A DNA stretch of 64,000 bases from G963676795 sp963677215. Its GTDB lineage: Bacteria; Desulfobacterota; Desulfuromonadia; Desulfuromonadales; Geopsychrobacteraceae. Positions 24,524 to 32,292 of this stretch are shown one piece after another (position 1 is the stretch's first letter; the number at the start of each line of letters is the position of its first letter). The stretch is from positions 1,240,001 through 1,304,000 of the forward strand of contig OY781919.1 in the NCBI GenBank assembly GCA_963677215.1, in the 5' to 3' direction. Below the pieces are notes generated by a model. The model searched no databases. It had not been told where the DNA came from and saw only the letters and a program-made list of their open reading frames with translations. Position numbers and translations under genes: made by a program.

Positions 24524-25507
24524 TTAAACCATGACTTTTTGCGGCTGCCGTGCTCCGAACACGCGGCTGGTCAGCTTGACATACCAGGCCGCCGACTGCA
24601 CCTGGATGACGTAGGCGATGGCGATGACCAGGGCGGCATCCGAACCGGCCGGGCCGAAGGCGTTGATCGAAACCGCCAGGGCGATCGACAGGTTGCGCAT
24701 GACCGTACCGTAGACCAGGGCAATGGCATCGCCGCGTGGCAGCAGGCTGCGTCCTACCAGGGTGCTGAGGATGTAGTTGAACAGGTAGAGCAATACCAGC
24801 GGCACGATGATGCGGATCAGCTGCTCCGGGTGGGCGGCGATCGCCGGAGCCTTGAGAGCCATGGCGATGAAGACGATGCCCAGCACTCCGATGGTCGAAA
24901 AGCCGGGGAAGCGAGGTGCAACATGCTCCTTGAAGGCCTTTTGACCGTAGCGTTTGATCAGAACTGCTTGCGTCAGGTAACCGGCGATCATCGGTAGAAA
25001 GACAATCAGGATGATCTGGCTGAAAACCTTGGCCAGGCTGACTTCAACTGTCGCACCCATCAGAACCTGGACATAGAAGGGGGTGGCCAGCGAGCCTAGA
25101 ATCAGGCCGATGACAGTCATTTTGACCGCAGCGGCCAGGTTGCCACCGGCGAAACCGGTCCAGGAGATGGTCATGCCGCTGGTCGGAACCAGTGACGCGA
25201 GCAGCAGCCCCAGGGCCATGTAAGGGGAATCGGGAAAGAACAGCTTACCGGCTCCGAAGGCGACAAAGGGAATAATGGCAAAATTGATGACCTGAGTATA
25301 GAACTGCGCCTTGCCATCGCCCCCTTCCAGTACCTGCTTGATCTTGAGGGTCACCATCATCGGGTAGACCATCAGAAAGGTGAAAGGAAGGATCAGTTTC
25401 TTGAGAAATGCAGCTTCGACAAAAACGCCAAAGACGAACCCGGCGATCAGCATCACCGGGATAGCAATAATCAGATTCTTATTAATCTTGCCAAGCAGTG
25501 TCCACAT
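24524..25507 (-). CDS. Bile acid:sodium symporter / ACR3-like family transporter
   Basis: A 327-residue integral membrane protein with about ten hydrophobic segments. Conserved features of the BASS/ACR3 superfamily include LASLVPTSGMTISWTGFAGGN (the unwound helix region), GLILGSLATPF and YGTVMRNLSIALAVS. Such proteins move anions (bile acids, pyruvate, arsenite) with sodium or protons. The conserved Cys of arsenite-transporting ACR3 in helix 4 is not evident, so an arsenic role is doubtful. It starts 3 bp after the DUF302 stop, with its ribosome site (GGAGG) inside the end of that gene: a two-gene operon. The substrate is unknown. Confidence 0.85.
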   Translation of the reverse strand: MWTLLGKINKNLIIAIPVMLIAGFVFGVFVEAAFLKKLILPFTFLMVYPMMVTLKIKQVLEGGDGKAQFYTQVINFAIIPFVAFGAGKLFFPDSPYMALGLLLASLVPTSGMTISWTGFAGGNLAAAVKMTVIGLILGSLATPFYVQVLMGATVEVSLAKVFSQIILIVFLPMIAGYLTQAVLIKRYGQKAFKEHVAPRFPGFSTIGVLGIVFIAMALKAPAIAAHPEQLIRIIVPLVLLYLFNYILSTLVGRSLLPRGDAIALVYGTVMRNLSIALAVSINAFGPAGSDAALVIAIAYVIQVQSAAWYVKLTSRVFGARQPQKVMV

Positions 25508-25510
25508 CGC

Positions 25511-25936
25511 CTAACAGGCCTCCGCAAGTGTTGCGCTCATCGCTTCTTCGATGATGTCGATAATATCGCTAAAGGTGCCGCTGAGTGATTTCGGAAATTC
25601 ATCATCGTCGATCAGCTTGGCGACCGATTCCTCGCTGTAATAGAGGAATCGGATCTGGGTCATGCCGCCTTCGCTGAAGGCCATGATGAATTTCGGAATC
25701 AGCACGATTCGTTCCGGGTTTTTGAACAGGCTTTTTGACGCTTTTTCAGGCTTGCACAGCTGAATCATGTGCATGTCAAAGCTCTCCGGGGTGTCGATGC
25801 CATGGTTGGTGAAGATGGCTGCCATGTCCATTTTGTCGCCGTTATTGATCTTGAAACCATGGCGGTTTGCCGCAGCGTTGATATCCTTGACGAACTGGGT
25901 AAGGGGTTTGCTGGTCTGGTTTGTGTAGATCTTCAT
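25511..25936 (-). CDS. DUF302 family protein
   Basis: A 141-residue cytoplasmic protein of the DUF302 fold. Recognisable features are the LTQFVKDINAAANRHGFKI start, MIQLCKPEKASKSLF, and PKFIMAFSEGGMTQIRFLYY. DUF302 proteins are small alpha/beta proteins of unknown function. A strong AGGAGG ribosome site precedes the ATG, and a perfect 13-bp inverted repeat abuts it. It is the first gene of an operon with the BASS/ACR3-like transporter, suggesting it helps sense or handle the transported anion; this is inference from position. Confidence 0.85.
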   Translation of the reverse strand: MKIYTNQTSKPLTQFVKDINAAANRHGFKINNGDKMDMAAIFTNHGIDTPESFDMHMIQLCKPEKASKSLFKNPERIVLIPKFIMAFSEGGMTQIRFLYYSEESVAKLIDDDEFPKSLSGTFSDIIDIIEEAMSATLAEAC

Positions 25937-25952
25937 GATTACAAAAAGCCTC

Positions 25953-25984
25953 CTGAGGTAATGTGTAAATGCACATTACCTCAG
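25953..25984 (-). promoter_or_regulatory. Perfect 13-bp inverted repeat before DUF302-transporter operon
   Basis: CTGAGGTAATGTG and its exact complement are separated by 6 nt. The arm nearest the gene ends inside the AGGAGG ribosome site of the DUF302 gene. It could be a repressor operator (AATGTG-N6-CACATT core) or an mRNA hairpin that limits ribosome access. Nothing like a T-tract follows, so it is not a terminator. Confidence 0.65.
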
Positions 25985-26620
25985 AGTGAATTCAGAAATC
26001 AATATGTTTGAATATTTTTTTATGGACGCTGTGCCTGGAGCAGGCCTAACCTGCTGTATTGCTCTCAGGTGAGTTCTGCTCAGCTAGTTCCGATTTTTAA
26101 TGTCGAAAATGTAGCTCAAAGACTGTTGGCAAGAGGCAAGACAATCTATATTGAGGGGACAGTGGGTGACAGATCTGGTTCCTAAGCCATGATTATTCTG
26201 GGCAAATTCAGGTTTACGCTGTGGCGGAGTATGCGCAGCATAGTGACCGGTGCTATGGGGTAAGCTGAGACTGAAGGTTGTTCCTGCCCTGGGATCAGTC
26301 GTAAAGTCAACTTTGCTACCGAGGACCTTTTCGCCTCATGTGGTTGAGTGGAAAGACAGGGGGGCGGGGCTCTTCCGTTTGGTCTTTCAGGAGGGCGCGC
26401 GACACTAGACTCTCAACTCTCATTTTTGAGAGAAAGAGAACTGTTGCCAAGGGTTCAAACTGTAGATAAAAACAGTAATCGATGTGCATACCACGGTATT
26501 TATGACTGTTTATGTCGGTTTAGTTGAAATAGGTGGGGAGTTTCAGATAATATTGCCTGATCCTAAGCTGTGAGTCAGGAACGTATAGCGAAGCGTTCTT
26601 TGCTATGACATGAGAAAGTA
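25985..26620. other. Intergenic region without a recognisable gene
   Basis: About 640 bp lie between the divergent DUF302 operon and the thioesterase gene. All frames are broken by stops and no RNA gene, repeat copy or dyad was recognised. Some parts have coding-like composition without an open frame (about 26200-26420), so it could be a decayed gene, but no family was recognised. Confidence 0.45.
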
Positions 26621-26634
26621 AAAGGAGATCAATA

Positions 26635-27222
26635 ATGCCTCCAGTGAATGAAACAATCCGTAAGCAGGTCAGGCCGACTGACAAGATTATTGAACACAAT
26701 ATGGAACCGAAGACGGTTGCCTTCAGCAGTATTACCGTTGTCCAGCAGATGATGGATAATGACGCTAATATCGCCGGCAATGTCCACGGTGGGACCATTA
26801 TGAAGCTGGTCGATAACACCGCCTGCATGGTTGGCATGCGGCATACCGGCGGCAACGCAGTGACCGCCTCACTCGACCGTCTCGACTTTCACTCGCCGGT
26901 CTATGTCGGAGATATCCTGCGTATCAAGGCCAGTGTCAACTATGTCGGGACCAGCTCGATGGAGATTGGTGCCCGGGTTGAAGCCGAGGATGTACTGACC
27001 GGTGAGGTGCGCCACACGGCTTCTGCCTACCTGACCTTTGTCTCTCTCGATCGTGACCACAAGCCACGCAAGATTCCGCAACTGATCTGTGAGACCGAGC
27101 TGGAGCAAGAGCGGCACGAAGCGGCTCTGGAGCGCAAGAAGAAGCGGGCTGCAGATGTCAAGGCGGCACGTGAGCGGGAAGCCGAACGCCAGAAGGAGCG
27201 GGGCTACTGTCTGCTGGGATAG
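26635..27222 (+). CDS. Acyl-CoA thioesterase (hotdog fold)
   Basis: A 195-residue protein with one hotdog domain (about 22-150). The diagnostic block is NVHGGTIMKLVDNTACM, followed by SLDRLDFHSPVYVGDIL and ASAYLTFVSLD, as in YciA/ACOT-type thioesterases that hydrolyse acyl-CoA to free acid and CoA. The Asp in LVDNT matches the usual catalytic acid. A charged helical C-terminal extension (ERHEAALERKKKRAADVK, about 155-190) is unusual in length and ends in GYCLLG. AAAGGAG precedes the ATG. The gene is monocistronic, with a hairpin terminator 22 bp after its stop. Confidence 0.9.
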   Translation: MPPVNETIRKQVRPTDKIIEHNMEPKTVAFSSITVVQQMMDNDANIAGNVHGGTIMKLVDNTACMVGMRHTGGNAVTASLDRLDFHSPVYVGDILRIKASVNYVGTSSMEIGARVEAEDVLTGEVRHTASAYLTFVSLDRDHKPRKIPQLICETELEQERHEAALERKKKRAADVKAAREREAERQKERGYCLLG

Positions 27223-27243
27223 TACTCATCTCAACGATATTCA

Positions 27244-27276
27244 ACAGCCGCAATCGCGAAAGCGTTGCGGCTGTTC
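27244..27276 (+). terminator. Terminator after thioesterase gene
   Basis: AACAGCCGCAA pairs with TTGCGGCTGTT, and the stem continues as CGC-GAAA-GCG, giving 14 bp with one bulged T and a GAAA tetraloop. The following CTTGT is a poor T-tract. It is placed directly after the stop codon. Confidence 0.6.
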
Positions 27277-27283
27277 TTGTCTG

Positions 27284-27738
27284 TATCAAGCTATTGAAAC
27301 ACCAAGGGTGTTTCTTCGGTTCTGCCCGTTGATGAGCTTGCTCATCTTGGGGCGTGAGTTAATTTGCTGGTGTGTTGCAACGGAGAAACGCAGGAACACT
27401 GCCGACAATATTAACTGCCTTTTTCTGCATACTCTTTTGTGGCAAGACAAAAGAGTATGGCGGCGTTCGGGGCCGCGACCCCGAGGTTTTGCTCTTGAGC
27501 TGTGTTGATTTTGAAAAGAGAAACCGGCGGGTCCCGGCCCGCCAGCCGGGTTCATTTTCTTTGTTGCGACAAAGAAAACGCAACCAAAAGAAAACGCTTG
27601 AAAAACACTGACGAAAATTTTTATTTTACGCTTCGTAGCATTTGGGCTGCTATTCTCTACTCGCTCAGACAAGCCGCTATGCGTCTTGAATTCGCGCAAC
27701 CGCAAAGCCGGTTCCCGGCTTGGATTCATGAAACAAGC
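27284..27738 (+). repeat. Structured interspersed repeat, copy 1
   Basis: About 455 bp, noncoding. In order it can form hairpins: GAAACACC-AAG-GGTGTTTC; GATGAGC-TT-GCTCATC; a 13-bp stem CATACTCTTTTGT / ACAAAAGAGTATG at 27428-27459; an invariant block GGCGTTCGGGGCCGCGACCC with stem CGGGG/CCCCG; GGCGGG/CCCGCC; TTTTCTTTGT-TGCG-ACAAAGAAAA; then a conserved 3' module of about 120 bp (from CTTCGTAGCATTTGGGCTGC) ending in AAGCCGG-TTC-CCGGCTT. Copy 2 lies in the same orientation beyond the TRIC gene; copy 3 is at 54.8 kb. Short open frames inside are by-products of the repeat. No transposase is linked. Confidence 0.85.
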
Positions 27739-27853
27739 GCTGCTGCTTCGTCCTGTTGTCCGATAAAAAAGTGATTAAAAAAACAGACTTCCGCAGTGCC
27801 TTTGTGTACTATGCGGCCTCTTTGTTGCTCTGCATATCTGCCAAGGAAGTCAG

Positions 27854-28432
27854 ATGTCGATACTCTATGCTCTCGATCTGGTCGGAACCTGCGCCTTTGC
27901 TGTCAGTGGCGCGCTGGCCGGTGTTTACAAGAAGATGGACCTTTACGGGGTCATTGTCCTCGGGCTGGTCACTGCCGTCGGTGGCGGGACCCTGCGTGAT
28001 ACCCTGATCGGTCGTACCCCGCCATTTATCTTCAGTGATTACAATTACCTGTTGCTGGCCGTCAGCGCTTCGCTGTTGGTCTTTCATTTCCATCGATTGG
28101 TGGAGCGCAATCAGCGGCTGCTACTGTTTATGGATGCGCTGGGCTTAGGCACCTTTACCGTGATCGGCGCATCGGTGGCTCTGGAGGCGCAGATCGGTTA
28201 TCCGGGGGCGGTGCTTATGGGGATTATGACGGCGACGGCCGGCGGCATGGTTCGTGATCTGCTGCGCCGGGAGATTTATGCGTCCGCCTGTCTTGCCGGC
28301 GGGATCTTCTTCTGTCTCTTCGATATGGCGGGGATGCCCAGAGGGGTGAACCTGCTGGTTGCCGGTGGGGTGGTTTTTCTGATCCGCTACTGTGCCATCA
28401 GTTGGGGGTGGCGGTTGCCGCGAGCCTGCTGA
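27854..28432 (+). CDS. Trimeric intracellular cation channel (TRIC/UPF0126) family protein
   Basis: A 192-residue membrane protein with two repeats of three helices plus a seventh helix. Each repeat carries the family glycine motif followed by Arg-Asp (GGGTLRD near 46 and AGGMVRD near 134), the hallmark of bacterial TRIC homologues (YadS type). These form trimeric cation-permeable channels in the inner membrane. AAGGAA precedes the ATG. The gene is bracketed by two directly repeated ~450-bp structured elements, so recombination between them could delete or amplify it. Confidence 0.9.
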   Translation: MSILYALDLVGTCAFAVSGALAGVYKKMDLYGVIVLGLVTAVGGGTLRDTLIGRTPPFIFSDYNYLLLAVSASLLVFHFHRLVERNQRLLLFMDALGLGTFTVIGASVALEAQIGYPGAVLMGIMTATAGGMVRDLLRREIYASACLAGGIFFCLFDMAGMPRGVNLLVAGGVVFLIRYCAISWGWRLPRAC

Positions 28433-28485
28433 TTCTGTTGGTTCAGCGATAGAAGCGAAGCCAAAACCGCCATTTCCCGGTAAAA

Positions 28486-28934
28486 GTATCGAAACAGCCA
28501 GAGGCTGTTTCTGCGGTTCTGCCCGTTGATGAGCGCAGCTCATCTTGGGGCGTAAGGCGTTTGGCTGGTGTGGTGCTACAAAGAAACGCAGAAATACGTC
28601 CGACATATTAAAAGGCTGCTTTTTGCATACTTTTTGTCAGCCTTTACAAAAAGTATGGCGGCGTTCGGGGCCGCGACCCCGAGGTTTTGATCTTGAGTTG
28701 TTCTGAACTTGAAAGGGAAAACCGCCGGTTCCCGTACCGGCAGACGTCACCCTTTTTCTTTGATCACAAAGAAAAAGGGTGGAAAAAGAAACTCTCTAAA
28801 AACACTGACGAAATTTTTTTTTCGCGCTTCGTAGCATTTGGGCTGCTATTCTCTACTCGCTCAGACAAGCCGCTGCGCGTCTTGAATTCGCGCAATCGCA
28901 AAGCCGGTTCCCGGCTTGGATTCATGGAACAAGC
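28486..28934 (+). repeat. Structured interspersed repeat, copy 2
   Basis: About 449 bp, the same orientation and module order as copy 1. The hairpins are kept but with different sequence: GAAACAGCC-AGA-GGCTGTTTC; GATGAGC-GCA-GCTCATC; CATACTTTTTGT / ACAAAAAGTATG at 28626-28657; the invariant GTTCGGGGCCGCGACCCCGA block; GCCGGT-TCCCGT-ACCGGC; ACCCTTTTTCTTTG-ATCA- and its complement (14 bp). The last ~120 bp are nearly identical to copy 1. It lies between the TRIC gene and the convergent ahpF gene. Confidence 0.85.
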
Positions 28935-28944
28935 AGTTATATAA

Positions 28945-28976
28945 ACAAAGCCCGGATCATTTGATCCGGGCTTTGT
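28945..28976. terminator. Bidirectional hairpin terminator between TRIC/repeat and ahpF
   Basis: ACAAAGCCCGGATCA pairs with TGATCCGGGCTTTGT (13-15 bp, tight loop). TTTGTTGTT follows on the plus side and TTTGTTTAT on the minus side. It probably ends ahpF transcription and any read-through from the repeat. Confidence 0.75.
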
Positions 28977-29029
28977 TGTTGGCAGAAAAGAATCACAGGA
29001 GGGTGTTCTTCTTCTGGTTGTTACAATGG

Positions 29030-30583
29030 TTATTTGGGCAACTGTTCGATATGCCCTCTGGCAAAGTCCTCGAAAGCACTCAACCCCGCTTTGGCGCCTT
29101 CGCCCATGGCGACGATGATCTGCTTGTAAGGAACATCTGTCACATCACCGGCAGCATAGATGCCGGTCAGGCCGGTTCGGCAGTGACCGTCGACCGTTAT
29201 TTCACCGCGCGGGTTGAGACTGACCAGTTCAGCAAAGGGCGCACTGTTCGGATCGAGGCCGATCTGGACGAAGATCCCATCGACGCTGATGTTTTCACTC
29301 GCTTCACTTTCACGGTGGAGGATTGCCAGTCCCGTGACCTTGGCACCATCGTCAAGGATGTGACGGGCTGCTCCGCTGGTGATGATTCTGGCGTTGTCCA
29401 GAGACTGAAGTTTCTGAACCAGAACATCGTCAGCGTTCAGTTTCGGGCCAAATTCAACCAGGGTGACGTGGGAACAGATTCCCGCCAGATCGATGGCTGC
29501 CTCAACCCCGGAATTGCCGCCGCCGACGACTGCCACCGGCTTATCCTTGTAGAAGGGGCCGTCACAGTGCGGACAGAAGGCCACGCCGCGGCCGATGTTC
29601 TCTTTTTCGCCCGGGATGCCCAGCTGACGCCACTTTGCGCCGGTTGCCAGAATCAATGCCCCGGTGGTGATTTTCTCACCGCCGTGCATGTGCATTATTT
29701 TCCGCGCGCCGTTGTCAATCTGTTCGACTCGCCGGTGTTCAAGAATGTCCACTGGATAAGCATCGAGGTGTTGAAACAGATTGGCTGCCAGTTGCGGACC
29801 TTCAGTATAGGGGATGGAAATCAGGTTTTCGATGCCCTTGGTTTCATTGACCTGGCCACCGATTTTTTCAGCGACGATTGCAGTTTTCAGGCCTTTTCTG
29901 GCGGTGTAGATAGCAGCAGCCACACCAGCCGGACCGCCACCGATGACGGTGACGTCATAATCCTTGGTTTCTGTTGACTCTATGACCTGGTGGCCATAGT
30001 GCTCTTCAAGTTTGTCGAGAAGTTCGGTCAAGCCGGCCTTGCCGACGTGGATCATCTTGTCGCCGGCAAATACAGCTGGTACACCCTGGATACCACGCCC
30101 CTTGATTTCGTCCTGGAAGTACGTTCCTTCAACGATCTCATGAACAAAGTCGGGGTGGATCAGAGCCATCTGGTTGAGGGCCTGAACAACATCAGGACAG
30201 TTGACACAACTGGTTGAGACGTAGCTGATCAGGCGGATCGGGCCGTTGAGGGCACTGATCCGGGCTTTGACACCGTCGTCTGGCCATTTGCCCTTGCCAT
30301 CGGCATTTAAAACAGCGAGGATCAGCGTGGTGAACTCGTGACCACCGGGAATGCCGCGAAACTGGATCGGTAGCGCCTGGCCATCCTTTTCAAGCTGCAG
30401 GATAAGCGGTTCAATCTGGCGGTTCTCGACATGAAGTTTACCTGAGGTTGCAGCGACATCAGTGACCAGATCAAGCAGTTCCTGCTGTGCGCTGTGGCCA
30501 CCAGCAGCGGTGATGAAACGGTAGTCCACCGAGAGATTGGCGTAGATGCTGCTTAGTTGTTCGTGGGTGGCTTGATCCAACAT
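29030..30583 (-). CDS. ahpF: Alkyl hydroperoxide reductase subunit F
   Basis: A 517-residue flavoprotein with the full AhpF layout: an N-terminal tandem thioredoxin-like domain with CVNC redox pair (near 129-132), an FAD domain (VIGGGPAGVAAA), a thioredoxin-reductase type CPHC pair in FCPHCDGP (near 343), and an NAD(P)-binding block VVGGGNSGVEAA. It moves electrons from NAD(P)H through FAD and the two disulfides to AhpC. It is downstream of ahpC on the same strand, separated by 80 bp holding a strong hairpin. AAGGGGA precedes its ATG, so it is translated on its own. Expression is probably under the divergent OxyR. Confidence 0.96.
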   Translation of the reverse strand: MLDQATHEQLSSIYANLSVDYRFITAAGGHSAQQELLDLVTDVAATSGKLHVENRQIEPLILQLEKDGQALPIQFRGIPGGHEFTTLILAVLNADGKGKWPDDGVKARISALNGPIRLISYVSTSCVNCPDVVQALNQMALIHPDFVHEIVEGTYFQDEIKGRGIQGVPAVFAGDKMIHVGKAGLTELLDKLEEHYGHQVIESTETKDYDVTVIGGGPAGVAAAIYTARKGLKTAIVAEKIGGQVNETKGIENLISIPYTEGPQLAANLFQHLDAYPVDILEHRRVEQIDNGARKIMHMHGGEKITTGALILATGAKWRQLGIPGEKENIGRGVAFCPHCDGPFYKDKPVAVVGGGNSGVEAAIDLAGICSHVTLVEFGPKLNADDVLVQKLQSLDNARIITSGAARHILDDGAKVTGLAILHRESEASENISVDGIFVQIGLDPNSAPFAELVSLNPRGEITVDGHCRTGLTGIYAAGDVTDVPYKQIIVAMGEGAKAGLSAFEDFARGHIEQLPK

Positions 30584-30623
30584 GCTGTTCCCCTTCTTGT
30601 ATTAACGCGATTTCCTTTTATAA

Positions 30624-30653
30624 CCGGATGCCGTCAACGATGACGGCATCCGG
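30624..30653 (-). terminator. Hairpin between ahpC and ahpF (attenuator or mRNA end)
   Basis: A perfect 13-bp stem, CCGGATGCCGTCA / TGACGGCATCCGG with a 4-nt ACGA loop, lies just after the ahpC stop. On the minus strand no T-run follows, so it is more likely a partial terminator or a 3'-end stabiliser that keeps ahpC mRNA above ahpF mRNA. Confidence 0.6.
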
Positions 30654-30663
30654 GGTATGGGGT

Positions 30664-31230
30664 TTAGATTTTACCGACCAGGTCAAGGCCCGGCTTCAGG
30701 GTTGCGGCACCTGGCTTCCAGTTGGCAGGGCAGACTTCGCCATCATTTTCGGCAACAAACTGGGACGCCTGGACCTTGCGAACAATCTCTTCGGCGTTAC
30801 GACCGACAGAGTTGTTGCTGTACTCGGCAACCTGAATGACACCCTGTGGGTCGACAATGAAGGTGCAACGGTAGGTGATACCAGCCTCTTCAATGTAGGT
30901 TCCCAGAGCGCGGGACAGGGCGCCGGTCGGGTCGGCCAGCATCGGGAACTTGATCTTCTTGATGGTTTCCGAAGTGTCCCACCAGGCTTTGTGGACGAAG
31001 TGGGTATCGGTACTGACCGAGTAGACCTCGCAGTTGATCGCCTTGAGTTCTTCATATTTGTCAGCAATGTCGCCCAACTCGGTCGGGCAGACAAATGTGA
31101 AGTCGGCTGGGTAGAAGAACAGGACCGACCATTTGCCCTTCAGGTCTTCGTTGGTGACTTCAAGAAACTCGTTATTTTGAAAAGCTTGAACTTTGAATTC
31201 CGGGAGTTGGGTTTCGATAATTGGTTGCAT
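30664..31230 (-). CDS. ahpC: Alkyl hydroperoxide reductase subunit C (2-Cys peroxiredoxin)
   Basis: A 188-residue typical 2-Cys peroxiredoxin of the AhpC/Prx1 group. The peroxidatic Cys lies in DFTFVCPTEL (near 47) and the resolving Cys in GEVCPANWKPG (near 166). The catalytic Thr and Arg are in the usual places (PTEL, YRCTFIVDP). It reduces H2O2 and organic peroxides and is recycled by AhpF. A GGAGGAG ribosome site precedes the ATG. It is divergent from oxyR across a 140-bp AT-rich region. The peroxidatic residue is Cys, not selenocysteine. Confidence 0.96.
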   Translation of the reverse strand: MQPIIETQLPEFKVQAFQNNEFLEVTNEDLKGKWSVLFFYPADFTFVCPTELGDIADKYEELKAINCEVYSVSTDTHFVHKAWWDTSETIKKIKFPMLADPTGALSRALGTYIEEAGITYRCTFIVDPQGVIQVAEYSNNSVGRNAEEIVRKVQASQFVAENDGEVCPANWKPGAATLKPGLDLVGKI

Positions 31231-31315
31231 GGGTGTCTCCTCCTTGGTTGTTTGTTGTTAAGAGTATTTCTTACCTGCGAAACTTGAGTAAAGATTGCCG
31301 CAGTTGTCATAATTT

Positions 31316-31335
31316 GTAAAATTTATTAAATTTAC
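31316..31335. promoter_or_regulatory. AT-rich dyad in the ahpC-oxyR intergenic region
   Basis: GTAAAATTTATTAAATTTAC is a near-symmetric dyad (GTAAA...TTTAC) about 35 bp ahead of the oxyR start. The canonical ATAG-N7-CTAT OxyR spacing was not clearly found. It is a candidate OxyR site or promoter element only. Confidence 0.35.
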
Positions 31336-31370
31336 TGGTGCTATAAAAAAAATTTATAAGAGGTCAGGCG

Positions 31371-32249
31371 ATGAATCTGCGTTCTTTAAGTTATCTGGTG
31401 GCTTTGGAAAAGTATGGCAGTTTCAAGTCGGCGGCTGATGAATGTCATGTCAGCCAGCCGGCATTGAGCATTCAAATCAAGAAGTTTGAAGTTGAGCTGG
31501 GGGTGTTGTTGCTCGAGCGCAGCCCCAAGGGTTTTATCTTTACCCCCTGTGGTCAGGAGGTGCTCAAACGTGCTCATAGTATTTTACAGCAGGTCGATGA
31601 AATCTCAACCCTGGCCGGCAACTGGCACAATCCCTACGCCGGAACCCTCTCTCTGGGAGCCTTTCCGACCCTGGCCCCATATTTTCTGCCCCATATCATC
31701 GATCACCTGGTCGATGTCTACCCGCAGCTGCAGATCAATCTGGTTGAAGAGAAGACCCATGTCCTGATCGAACGGCTGCTCGAAGGGAAGCTAGACGCGG
31801 CGTTTCTCGCCCTGCCGGTGAATGAGGATGAGCTGGAATACGGCGAGATCTTCAGTGAAGAGTTCTTTGTCGGCGTCTCCCCTCGTCACCCCTGGAGTGA
31901 CAGGGAACGTATCTCACCCCAAGAGCTGGCCAGCGAGCGGCTGCTGCTGCTGGAAGACGGCCACTGTCTGCGCGGTCAGGCGCTTGACTACTGTTCGAGC
32001 AGCGGCATCGGTGAGGTTCTGAATTTCCGTGCCAGCTCGATGGAGACCCTGCTGCAGATGATCAGCATGGGGCGGGCCATTTCGCTGATACCGAAGTGTG
32101 TAGCCGACAGGAACAGCGGGATCAACTATCTGCAGCTCGAAGGGGGAGGGCCGACCCGAACCATCGGTCTCTACTGGCGAAGATCGTCGGTGCGGCGCGA
32201 CCTGATGCTGGAGCTGGTCGACGACTTAAGCCGTGAGTATGACAGGTAA
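31371..32249 (+). CDS. oxyR: OxyR-type LysR regulator
   Basis: A 292-residue LysR regulator: N-terminal winged helix (LRSLSYLVALEKYGSFKSAA, HVSQPALSIQIKKFE) and an effector domain. The redox pair of OxyR is present with exact spacing in HCLRGQALDYC (nine residues between Cys positions, as Cys199/Cys208 in E. coli), and the flanking LLLLEDG is typical. It should form a disulfide on peroxide exposure and activate ahpC/ahpF, which lie divergently 140 bp away. AGAGGT precedes the ATG. The adjacent gene of unknown function begins close to or inside its end. Confidence 0.94.
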   Translation: MNLRSLSYLVALEKYGSFKSAADECHVSQPALSIQIKKFEVELGVLLLERSPKGFIFTPCGQEVLKRAHSILQQVDEISTLAGNWHNPYAGTLSLGAFPTLAPYFLPHIIDHLVDVYPQLQINLVEEKTHVLIERLLEGKLDAAFLALPVNEDELEYGEIFSEEFFVGVSPRHPWSDRERISPQELASERLLLLEDGHCLRGQALDYCSSSGIGEVLNFRASSMETLLQMISMGRAISLIPKCVADRNSGINYLQLEGGGPTRTIGLYWRRSSVRRDLMLELVDDLSREYDR

Positions 32250-32292
32250 ACGAAGTCCGCTGAACATGGATGAGACAATGAGGTCTACAGAG

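Noticed and set aside
24524..25507. Firm call of arsenite exporter ACR3
   Set aside because: The family is right at superfamily level, but the conserved Cys needed for arsenite transport is not visible and no ars regulator or reductase gene is adjacent.
27359..27611. Small hypothetical proteins within the structured repeats (also 28687-28944 and 54859-55095)
   Set aside because: The frames differ between copies while RNA-like pairing is kept; they are by-products of the repeat sequence.
27690..27730. Possible c-di-GMP (GEMM) riboswitch, suggested by CGCAAAGCC at the repeat end
   Set aside because: The second conserved half (GGGTAGCC-type tetraloop-receptor region) and the GGGCCTA block are missing; the segment is just the last hairpin of the repeat.
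27284..28934. Insertion sequence or composite transposon around the TRIC gene
   Set aside because: No transposase frame and no clear target duplication; the repeats are hairpin-rich and noncoding.
28916..29977. 353-residue open frame antisense to ahpF
   Set aside because: It starts in the repeat and overlaps ahpF throughout; ahpF has complete redox and FAD motifs.
31231..31370. Canonical OxyR operator (four ATAG/CTAT half sites)
   Set aside because: The spacing was not found; only an AT-rich dyad can be shown.
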